A stretch of 41,588 bases of DNA. It comes from Deltaproteobacteria bacterium. Its GTDB lineage: Bacteria > Myxococcota_A > Polyangia > Polyangiales > JAFGIB01. Positions 35,158-41,588 of this stretch are shown piece by piece (within the stretch, counting starts at the first letter, position 1; each line of letters starts with the position of its first letter). The notes under the pieces were generated by a model. The model was given only the letters and a program-made list of their open reading frames with translations. It made no database searches and was not told the DNA's origin. The translations under genes were made by a program, and so were the position numbers. The stretch covers positions 1 through 41,588 of the forward strand of contig JAFGIB010000054.1 of NCBI GenBank assembly GCA_016929805.1, written 5' to 3'.

Positions 35158-35859
35158 ATGGACGAAAACGAGCAAAAGCGCCCTGCGAGATCAAGGCCGG
35201 TGGTAGCCATCGACGGGCCGGCGGGTTCTGGAAAAAGCACGGCGGCTCGCCTACTGGCTAAACGGCTTGGATTTATATTGGTCGATACCGGAGCGCTTTA
35301 CCGGGCAATTGCATTGGTCGCCCGAGAACGAGGCATACCCTGGACCGACGGCCGCCGTTTGGGTAGGTTGGCGAAAGAGATCGGCCTTGTTTTTTTACCG
35401 GGTTCCGAAGGAAAGCCGCGATTGCTGATCGATGGAAAGGATCGGTCGGATGATATACGGACACCGGAAATATCGCTTGGCGCGAGCGATGTTTCCAAGC
35501 ATCCCGAGCTGCGGGCCGCGCTGTTGGGGTTACAGAGGGACCTAGGAAAAGATGGAGGCGTCGTTCTGGAGGGACGAGATATCGGAACCGTGGTATTTCC
35601 AGACGCTGAAGTGAAAGTTTTTCTGGTAGCAGAGGTTGAAACCCGGGCAAAACGGCGCATGCTTGAATTAAAACAACTCGGGCACAATATTGAATTTGAG
35701 AATATCTTGGAAGATTTACGGAAACGCGACGAGCAAGACAGAAACCGTTCCGCTGCACCGTTACGTCCCGCGGAGGATGCCGTACTGTTGGATACCACGG
35801 ATATTTCCATCGATACGGTCGTCGATCAGTTGCTTAAGCTGGTAAAATCGAGTGTTTAG
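35158..35859 (+). CDS. cmk: Cytidylate kinase
   Basis: A 233-residue (d)CMP kinase that phosphorylates CMP and dCMP with ATP. The P-loop GPAGSGKST is at residues 20-28. VDTGALYRAIAL follows, then the CMP-binding region with VVLEGRDIGTVVFPDA, and RKRDEQDRNR of the LID region. Normal length for the family. It is tightly linked to mutS (2-base gap). The gene lies upstream of rpsA, as in many proteobacteria, but with a 313-bp gap. Confidence 0.96.
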   Translation: MDENEQKRPARSRPVVAIDGPAGSGKSTAARLLAKRLGFILVDTGALYRAIALVARERGIPWTDGRRLGRLAKEIGLVFLPGSEGKPRLLIDGKDRSDDIRTPEISLGASDVSKHPELRAALLGLQRDLGKDGGVVLEGRDIGTVVFPDAEVKVFLVAEVETRAKRRMLELKQLGHNIEFENILEDLRKRDEQDRNRSAAPLRPAEDAVLLDTTDISIDTVVDQLLKLVKSSV

Positions 35860-36172
35860 CCCCTTGGCAAAGCTTGTATAGCCTCTGGATGAGCGTGGGC
35901 GTTTTGACGATTTTAGTCTAACCGACGGCGAAACGAAAACGTGCTCTAGAGACTGCCCTTATTTTTCAAGGTCCCTTAGGTTGACAGTACGAAACCCCAC
36001 TGCTAGCGTTCGCGATTCATCCTGTAAAACCTCTTCTTGTGTTCAGTTTTTAGTCGCTAACAGGATGTTCCAATATTCTTGAGCGCGAAATAGACGTTAG
36101 TAGTTGTTAGCGTTACATCTGCTATAACTTAGATTGCCCTAAGGGCTATTAAGGAAAGGTTCCCACGGAAAT
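35860..36172 (+). promoter_or_regulatory. rpsA leader and promoter region
   Basis: A 313-bp gap between cmk and rpsA with no gene visible. TATAAC at 36123-36128 is a possible -10 box, with only a weak -35 partner (TAGTTG, 16-bp spacer). The sequence just before the ATG (AAGGAAAGG...GGAAAT) is purine-rich. S1 genes are often autoregulated through their leader, but I could not draw a convincing structure. Confidence 0.3.
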
Positions 36173-37993
36173 ATGAACAATACAGATCAGGCGCGATTGG
36201 ATGTCTCACGAGAGAATGGATTCGAAGCGCCGAGAGAAGACGTATCAGAGGAGTCGTTTGCGGCACTGTTCGAGGCCTCGGTTGCTCAGGCAGACACGCT
36301 GCGAGAAGGCGTGATCGTTCAAGGCAGTGTGATCGAGGTCGGCCATGATGTGGTTGTCGTCGATATTGGATACAAATCAGAGGGTGTCATCCCGTCGAGT
36401 GAATTTATCGATACGAGCGGAAAGGTCAGCGTCAGCGTGGGAGATATCGTCGACGTGTTGATCGAGGCGAAGGAAGATGACGATGGTTTGGTCATCCTGT
36501 CGAAAGAGAAGGCGGACAAGCTAAAGGTATGGGATGAGATAAGCAGTGCTTGTGAACGCGATGAGCTGATCGAAGGTACCGTGACGGCACGAGTCAAGGG
36601 AGGGTTATCCGTTACCGTTCGCGGTGGAGTAAAAGCGTTTCTTCCGGGGTCGCAGGTCGATCTCAGGCCGGTTCGCAACTTGGATAAGCTGATCGGACAG
36701 ACCTATAAGTTCAAAGTCATTAAATTCAACAAAAAGCGCGGCAACATCGTGTTATCTCGCCGAGTTCTTTTGGAACGAGAGCGCAACGAGCTCAAGGCCA
36801 AGACCCTCGAACACCTACAGGAAGGAATGGTCGTCACGGGAACGGTCAAGAATATCACCGAGTATGGCGCTTTCGTCGATCTCGGAGGCATAGACGGTTT
36901 GCTTCATATCACCGACATGAGTTGGGGTCGCGTGAGTCACCCGTCGGAGGTTTTCAAAATCGGTGACGAGGTTACGGTTCGCGTGCTGCGTTACAATTCG
37001 GAAACCGAGCGCGTCTCGCTGGGCCTCAAACAGACGATGGAAGATCCGTGGGAACACGCTCCGGAATCCTATCCGATCGGAAAGCGTGTTCGCGGCAAGG
37101 TCGTGTCCCTGACGGACTACGGGGCTTTCGTGGAAATGGAGCAGGGTATAGAGGGTTTGATTCACGTGAGCGAGATGACTTGGGGAAAACCCAAGCATCC
37201 GTCCAAGGTATTGGCGGTCGGGCAAGAGGTCGAATGCCAGGTTCTCGAGGTCGACTCGGAGGCGAAGCGAATCAGTCTCGGTTTGAAGCAGCTCGCTCCG
37301 GATCCGTGGCAGGAATTCGCCGCCAAGTACAATCCCGGCGACGTGATTCGCGGGCGAGTCCGTTCGATTACAGACTACGGCGTTTTTGTAGGAATCGACG
37401 AGGGCGTTGACGGCATGGTCCACAAGACCGATTTGAGCTGGACGCAACGGATAAATAATCCGAGCGAGTTATACAAAAAGGGCGATGAGGTCGAGGCCAT
37501 CATCCTCTCGATCAATCACGCTGAGAAAAAGGTTTCGCTCGGCATCAAGCAGCTTTTTGAAGATCCGTGGATTCGCATTCCATTACAATATCCGGTTGGA
37601 ACGATTCTCGAGGTACGGGTCAAATCGATTGCTGAATTTGGCGTCTTTGTCGAAATCGAGCAGGGAGTCGAAGGTCTGGTTCACGTTTCAGAGTTGCCGG
37701 ACGAATTTATGGGCAATGCGTCGGACAACCTGAAGGAAAGCGAAATCGTAACCGCGGAGATCATCTCGCTCGATACCGAGGAAAGGCGAATCGCTCTTTC
37801 GTTAAAGAGCGTTGCGAGGCGACAAGAAAACATCGAAGCGTTGAAATTTATGGAGCGAAGCGCGGATTCGGAAGGTAGAGTGACCGGACTGAGCAGACAA
37901 ACCGGCGCAACCTTGGGCGATGTGTTCAAGGAGAAACTCGGCAATAGAATCGAGGAGATCGCCGGTAAGAAAGAAACACCCGATAAAACGTGA
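36173..37993 (+). CDS. rpsA: 30S ribosomal protein S1
   Basis: A 606-residue RNA-binding ribosomal protein that helps load mRNA on the 30S subunit. Six S1 (OB-fold) repeats are visible: about 43-111, 126-195, 214-285, 300-370, 386-457 and 473-540. Repeats 3-6 share the pattern G-V-x-D/E-YGAFV followed by DGLLHITDMSW or close variants. Repeats 1 and 2 are divergent, as in the E. coli protein where they bind the ribosome. The N-terminus is acidic and the tail about 65 residues. Length is slightly above the E. coli protein (557). Confidence 0.96.
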   Translation: MNNTDQARLDVSRENGFEAPREDVSEESFAALFEASVAQADTLREGVIVQGSVIEVGHDVVVVDIGYKSEGVIPSSEFIDTSGKVSVSVGDIVDVLIEAKEDDDGLVILSKEKADKLKVWDEISSACERDELIEGTVTARVKGGLSVTVRGGVKAFLPGSQVDLRPVRNLDKLIGQTYKFKVIKFNKKRGNIVLSRRVLLERERNELKAKTLEHLQEGMVVTGTVKNITEYGAFVDLGGIDGLLHITDMSWGRVSHPSEVFKIGDEVTVRVLRYNSETERVSLGLKQTMEDPWEHAPESYPIGKRVRGKVVSLTDYGAFVEMEQGIEGLIHVSEMTWGKPKHPSKVLAVGQEVECQVLEVDSEAKRISLGLKQLAPDPWQEFAAKYNPGDVIRGRVRSITDYGVFVGIDEGVDGMVHKTDLSWTQRINNPSELYKKGDEVEAIILSINHAEKKVSLGIKQLFEDPWIRIPLQYPVGTILEVRVKSIAEFGVFVEIEQGVEGLVHVSELPDEFMGNASDNLKESEIVTAEIISLDTEERRIALSLKSVARRQENIEALKFMERSADSEGRVTGLSRQTGATLGDVFKEKLGNRIEEIAGKKETPDKT

Positions 37994-38331
37994 TAACTGC
38001 TTTTGAAGAGTTAGGGAGCGATTCAGCATAGCGGAAGCGCGTCGCAGCGGTGGCCTTTTCCTTTTCGGGCGGGGGCGTTAGAGCGCCAACCGATGTCTTC
38101 TTAAAAAAGTGGCGGCGAATCGCGGTGAACTGTCATTTCGAGGAGCTAAGGCGGCCGGTCGAAATACACCCGCCAACTGCGGCCACGCCCGCGGGCGTGC
38201 TCGCGATCGCGCTCCGCGCTCGCGTCCGGTCTTATTTCGTAAGCCGACCGAGTTCGTGCTAAATTGGTTCTCGCTTAGTTTCGTAGTTCAGCGCCGGCCG
38301 AACATACCAGATCTTAAGTCGATATTTGGAT
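37994..38331. other. Intergenic region with repeat B3
   Basis: A 338-bp gap between rpsA and the permease gene. The segment from 38095 to about 38147 is repeat B3. The rest is GC-rich with many short palindromes (for example GCCCGCGGGC near 38188). Open frames across it show no family similarity. Confidence 0.5.
38095..38147. repeat. Palindromic repeat family B, partial inverted copy B3
   Basis: GTCTTC...AAAAAGTGGCGGCGAA...TGTCATTTCGAGGAG matches the reverse complement of the B2 tail plus end (20941-20990). The other hairpin arm is not recognisable; the sequence that follows is unrelated GC-rich DNA. Confidence 0.65.
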
Positions 38332-39666
38332 ATGAGTACCGATCAGACCATAACGGATTCTTTCCCGCCGCACGGGCCCGGATCCCGAAAACGGCGTTTT
38401 TACTTTTTAGGGGCATCGGGTTTTTTACTGCTCGTCGTGCTCGTATACTTACGCGAGGTCCTATTACCCTTTGCCCTGGCGATAGTGGTCGCCTACGTTT
38501 TGTCGCCGGCGGTCGCAGCGTGCGAGAAGATAAAGATCGGTAAGAAACGCGCGCCGCGTTGGTTCGTCGTTTTACTCGTCTACCTCGTCCTATTGGGCGT
38601 ATTGAGCGGGCTGACCTCTCTATCCGTTCCGCTTCTCGCCGCGGAGATTACCAAGCTTACTCGAGAAGCGCCGCGAGCCGTTGGTGTGGTTAGGGATGAG
38701 TGGCTGCCACAAATCGACAAGTGGCTGCGCGATGCAACCGCGCTCTATACCGATCCGTACGGCGGGGAAAAACCGTTGCAACAAACCTCGAAACCACAGA
38801 TCGAAACGCCTTCGAGAGCGATCCGTGTTGAACCGCGCGCCGACGGCGGAGGATACGAGATCATTCTTCCCGACAAAGGTATTGCGATTCGATCGGAGGG
38901 AGAGAATACCTTTTTGGTTGGGGGAAAGAGCCCGAACGGGAATGATAAAGTAGATATTACCGAGGCTATTACCGATACGCTCACCCTGACGGCCGAGAAT
39001 ACGGAAAGGACAACGGTTACCCTGTTACAGACCGCCCAAAAGGTCATCAAGGCGCTTACAAGTGGGATTTTTACCTTTTTTCTAACCCTGATGATTTCCG
39101 CCTATTTGATGATCACCAGCGATCGCATCTTCGGTTTTTTCCGTTCGCTTTATATCCCGTCGAAGCGCTTTGAATTCGACGAGCTGGTCCGACGGATCGA
39201 TAGAGGCTTGGCCGGCGTGGTTAGGGGACAGCTGGTCATATGCCTCGTCAACGGAGTGCTGACCGGAATCGGATTCTATTTTCTAGGTGTTCGATACTGG
39301 TTTTTTTTAACGCTCGTTGCGGCGGTGATGTCGATCATCCCGATTTTCGGAGCCATCCTAAGCTCGATACCCGCGGTAATCGTGGCGATTTCAGACGACT
39401 ATGTGCTGGCCTTGTTGGTCCTCGGATGGGTCATTGTGATTCATCAGATCGAGGCGAACCTCTTGAATCCGAAAATCATGGGTGACGCGGCGCGCGTTCA
39501 TCCGGTCATGGTAATTTTTGCTTTACTGGCGGGAGAGCACGTCGGAGGGATCGTCGGCGCGTTGTTGGCGGTGCCTGTTCTAAGCATCTTGCAGAGCCTG
39601 TTCCTCTTTATGCGTGAGCACGCTCTCGGCGTGCCGAGGGCGACTTCGACGCCTCCTTCAGAATAG
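38332..39666 (+). CDS. AI-2E family (PerM/YdiK-like) permease
   Basis: A 444-residue polytopic membrane protein of the AI-2E/TerC-neighbour permease family. An N-terminal pair of segments (LLLVVLVYLREVLLPFALAI) is followed by a third near residues 75-100, then a large soluble loop with a low-complexity acidic part (about 125-220), and the typical C-terminal four-segment block with the conserved patterns VRGQLVICLVNGVLTGIGFY, IPIFGAILSSIPAVIVA, HQIEANLLNPKIMG and LLAGEHVGGIVGALLAVPVL. Substrates vary between members (autoinducer, ions), so none is assigned. The loop is longer than usual. The start ATG 38332 lacks a strong ribosome-binding site; TTG 38326 is in frame. Confidence 0.85.
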   Translation: MSTDQTITDSFPPHGPGSRKRRFYFLGASGFLLLVVLVYLREVLLPFALAIVVAYVLSPAVAACEKIKIGKKRAPRWFVVLLVYLVLLGVLSGLTSLSVPLLAAEITKLTREAPRAVGVVRDEWLPQIDKWLRDATALYTDPYGGEKPLQQTSKPQIETPSRAIRVEPRADGGGYEIILPDKGIAIRSEGENTFLVGGKSPNGNDKVDITEAITDTLTLTAENTERTTVTLLQTAQKVIKALTSGIFTFFLTLMISAYLMITSDRIFGFFRSLYIPSKRFEFDELVRRIDRGLAGVVRGQLVICLVNGVLTGIGFYFLGVRYWFFLTLVAAVMSIIPIFGAILSSIPAVIVAISDDYVLALLVLGWVIVIHQIEANLLNPKIMGDAARVHPVMVIFALLAGEHVGGIVGALLAVPVLSILQSLFLFMREHALGVPRATSTPPSE

Positions 39667-39708
39667 GTATCTTAAGAGAAATCACGAATAAAAAAGCGAG
39701 GAGACGCG

Positions 39709-41367
39709 ATGGTCGATTTCGTCTATCAAGAACCCCTTCCGGTTTCGGAAGACCGAACGGAATATTATCTGCTCACTCGGCAATACGTCTCGTGGAGTCG
39801 ATTCGGCGACAAAGAGTTTCTCGTGATTCAGCCTGAAGGGCTCACCGAGTTGGCGCGAACCGCCATGCGCTCGCTCGCTTTTTTTTTGAGGCCGGCCCAT
39901 CAAGAACAGGTCGCTCGGATTCTCGGCGACCCCGAGGCATCCGGCAACGATCGTTTTGTAGCGGAAACCCTGCTCAGAAACTCGGTAATCGCGGCTCAAG
40001 GGGTGCTGCCGACCTGCCAAGATACCGGTACAGCGACGATTATCGCGAAAAAGGGCCAATATGTTTTTACCGGCGGCGGAGACGCGGAGGCCCTTTCAAA
40101 AGGGGTTTATCAGACCTATACCGGGGAGAATCTGCGTTACTCTCAGACCGTGCCGCTTACTACATATAAAGAAATAAATTCCGACTGCAACCTACCGGCG
40201 CAGATCGATATCTACGCGACGGATGGCGACGAGTATCGCTTTCTGTTTCTCGCCAAAGGCGGAGGGTCGGCTAACAAAACCATGTTGTTTCAGCAGACCA
40301 AAGCGTTGCTCAATCCTAAAAGCCTGGAGAGCTTTCTTATCGAGAAGATGAATGGTCTTGGAACCGCGGCCTGTCCGCCTTACCATCTCGCGTTCGTGGT
40401 CGGTGGGACCAGCGCGGATGCCTGCTTGAAGGTCGCGAAGCTCGCGTCGGCTCACGCTCTGGACGGATTGCCGGACACGGGAAACGAGTGGGGCAGGGCC
40501 TTTCGAGATCTGGATTTAGAGGATCGATTGCTCAAGGCCGCGCAGCGCTCGGGCTACGGCGCGCAGTTCGGCGGCAAGTACTTCGTGCACGATGTCCGAG
40601 TCATTCGCTTGCCGCGTCACGGCGCATCGTGTCCGGTAGCGATGGCGGTTTCCTGTTCGGCGGACCGCAATCTCAATGCGAAGATCGATCGCGCGGGGAT
40701 ATGGCTGGAAAAGCTCGAAGAGAATCCCGCGCGTTTACTCAGAAGCGGCGGCGAGGTTGACGAGCCGCGAAGCGGGCGCGAAAGACTCCGCGAAAGAGAA
40801 GCGCCGCGGCAGGTCGTGGAAATCGACTTGAACCGTCCGATCAAGGCGGTTCTCGCCGAGCTGAGCCGATACCCGGTAAAGACCCGTCTTTCTCTCAAGG
40901 GTACACTTTTAGTGGCTCGTGACATCGCGCACGCCAAGCTCAAAGAGCGTATCGATAAGGGAGAAGGGCTTCCCGACTACTTCAAACGGCATCCGGTCTA
41001 TTACGCCGGGCCGGCGAAAACGCCTCCCGGCATGCCCTCCGGCTCGTTCGGCCCGACCACCGCGGGCCGCATGGATTCCTACGTCGATCTTTTCCAATCG
41101 CACGGAGGTTCATTGGTGATGATAGCCAAGGGCAATCGTTCGCGAGAAGTGACCGAAGCCTGCAAGAAACACGGCGGATTTTATTTAGGTAGTATTGGCG
41201 GTGCGGCGGCGATTTTAGCGAGAGAAAGCATCAAAAAGGTCGACGTGATCGACTATCCAGAGCTCGGTATGGAGGCGATTTGGAAGATCGAGGTAGAGAA
41301 TTTCCCCGCGATAATTCTGGTAGATGATAAAGGAAACGACTTTTTTCAGATGTTAGAGCGTGTTTAA
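39709..41367 (+). CDS. fumA: Fumarate hydratase, class I (iron-sulfur type)
   Basis: A 552-residue 4Fe-4S fumarase of the single-chain FumA/B type, which interconverts fumarate and malate in the citric acid cycle. Cluster-binding cysteines: Cys103 in LPTCQDTGT, Cys222 in GTAACPPYH and Cys316 in VSCSADRN, with spacing equal to E. coli FumA (105, 224, 318). Other signatures are [11 protein letters not shown] and HGASCPVAM in the N-terminal part; the C-terminal beta domain has [32 protein letters not shown] precedes the ATG. The terminal valine and stop codon lie inside the left end of repeat A2, so the 3' end of the gene coincides with the repeat. Confidence 0.96.
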   Translation: MVDFVYQEPLPVSEDRTEYYLLTRQYVSWSRFGDKEFLVIQPEGLTELARTAMRSLAFFLRPAHQEQVARILGDPEASGNDRFVAETLLRNSVIAAQGVLPTCQDTGTATIIAKKGQYVFTGGGDAEALSKGVYQTYTGENLRYSQTVPLTTYKEINSDCNLPAQIDIYATDGDEYRFLFLAKGGGSANKTMLFQQTKALLNPKSLESFLIEKMNGLGTAACPPYHLAFVVGGTSADACLKVAKLASAHALDGLPDTGNEWGRAFRDLDLEDRLLKAAQRSGYGAQFGGKYFVHDVRVIRLPRHGASCPVAMAVSCSADRNLNAKIDRAGIWLEKLEENPARLLRSGGEVDEPRSGRERLREREAPRQVVEIDLNRPIKAVLAELSRYPVKTRLSLKGTLLVARDIAHAKLKERIDKGEGLPDYFKRHPVYYAGPAKTPPGMPSGSFGPTTAGRMDSYVDLFQSHGGSLVMIAKGNRSREVTEACKKHGGFYLGSIGGAAAILARESIKKVDVIDYPELGMEAIWKIEVENFPAIILVDDKGNDFFQMLERV

Positions 41368-41511
41368 TAAGTTCCTCCGCTCGTTTTTCGGGCGGGACGG
41401 CCCAATCTGCAGCGTCGCTCGCTCCTCGAAATAGCGCTGCTAGTTTTTTGTCGCGGCTCCTTGCATCTTGGACCGTCGCGCTAGGAAATACTCGGTCGGA
41501 CCTTATTAAAC
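41362..41511. repeat. Palindromic repeat family A, copy A2
   Basis: A 150-bp palindrome starting GTTTAATAAG and ending CTTATTAAAC (exact inverse). Its interior (TTCGGGCGGGACGGCCCAATC, and CTCGCTCCTCGAAATAGCGCTGC) matches A1. The terminal sequence differs from A1, yet both ends match each other. It begins within the last codons of fumA, and its last base is the first base of repeat C4. Confidence 0.8.
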
Positions 41512-41588
41512 CTTAACGTTGCAAAAAACGTCGAGCGGAAACGCGAAAAAAGCGATGAAATAAGGGCGCGCGGAACTTTTTTTGGACC
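41511..41588. repeat. Palindromic repeat family C, copy C4, cut by window end
   Basis: It starts CCTTAACGTTGCAA and follows C1 and C2 through CGTCGAGCGGAAACGCGAAA and GGGCGCGCGGAACTTTTT to the window edge. The second half lies outside. Confidence 0.85.

Noticed and set aside
38109..38543. 144-codon open frame before the permease gene
   Set aside because: It runs through repeat B3 and into the permease in another frame, and the product is Arg-rich with no similarity.

Overview
The window looks like chromosomal sequence of a Gram-negative, predatory-lineage-type bacterium, most likely Myxococcota or a related former deltaproteobacterial group. This is an inference from style, not from a marker-gene placement. 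The clues are two Hanks-type Ser/Thr kinases with a transmembrane segment (one ending in a PEGA domain), an atypical ECF-like sigma factor, a second PEGA protein, several large secreted lipoproteins with Asp/Ala/Gly-rich linkers and Cys-rich inserts, and an Lgt with a long insertion. Base composition is moderate (about half G+C by eye), with one visibly AT-rich patch around 3.4-5.7 kb. I recognised no tRNA, rRNA, CRISPR array, complete IS element or prophage.

Layout. 0-5.7 kb: an outer-membrane beta-barrel protein, a PEGA membrane protein and two unrecognised lipoproteins. 5.8-8.2 kb: an ECF-like sigma factor convergent with a membrane Ser/Thr kinase, their stop codons overlapping. 8.2-10.2 kb: a repeat-rich gap with a decayed gene, then a glutathione-peroxidase-like lipoprotein. 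10.2-17.4 kb, all on the minus strand: a molybdenum-enzyme block of a Tat-exported selenocysteine formate dehydrogenase, a fused iron-sulfur/NrfD-like membrane subunit, XdhC and a DUF4213/DUF364 protein. 17.6-20.2 kb: lgt, convergent with parA-parB. 20.6-25.1 kb: a small acidic protein, map, an ApaH-like phosphatase and scpA-scpB. 25.3-32.5 kb: the PEGA kinase and a translationally coupled pair of large lipoproteins. 32.5-41.4 kb: mutS-cmk, rpsA, an AI-2E-family permease and class I fumarase.

How the genes work together. The formate dehydrogenase alpha subunit has an in-frame TGA read as selenocysteine, supported by a SECIS-like hairpin whose bulged U and apical GU sit at the offsets known from E. 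coli fdhF. It would oxidise formate in the periplasm and pass electrons through the iron-sulfur half of the fusion protein to its NrfD-like half, which would reduce membrane quinone. parA/parB and scpA/scpB form a chromosome segregation/condensation set. Lgt would lipidate the many lipoproteins encoded nearby.

The most unusual layer is a set of interspersed palindromic repeats in the gaps: family A (about 150-163 bp, 3 copies), family B (hairpin plus conserved flank, 3 copies), family C (about 190 bp full-length hairpin, 4 copies) and an 80-bp repeat D shared between the scpB coding sequence and a later intergenic gap. In the two complete family A copies the end sequences differ between copies, yet both ends match within each copy. 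Copies also sit against one another (A with C, A with B).
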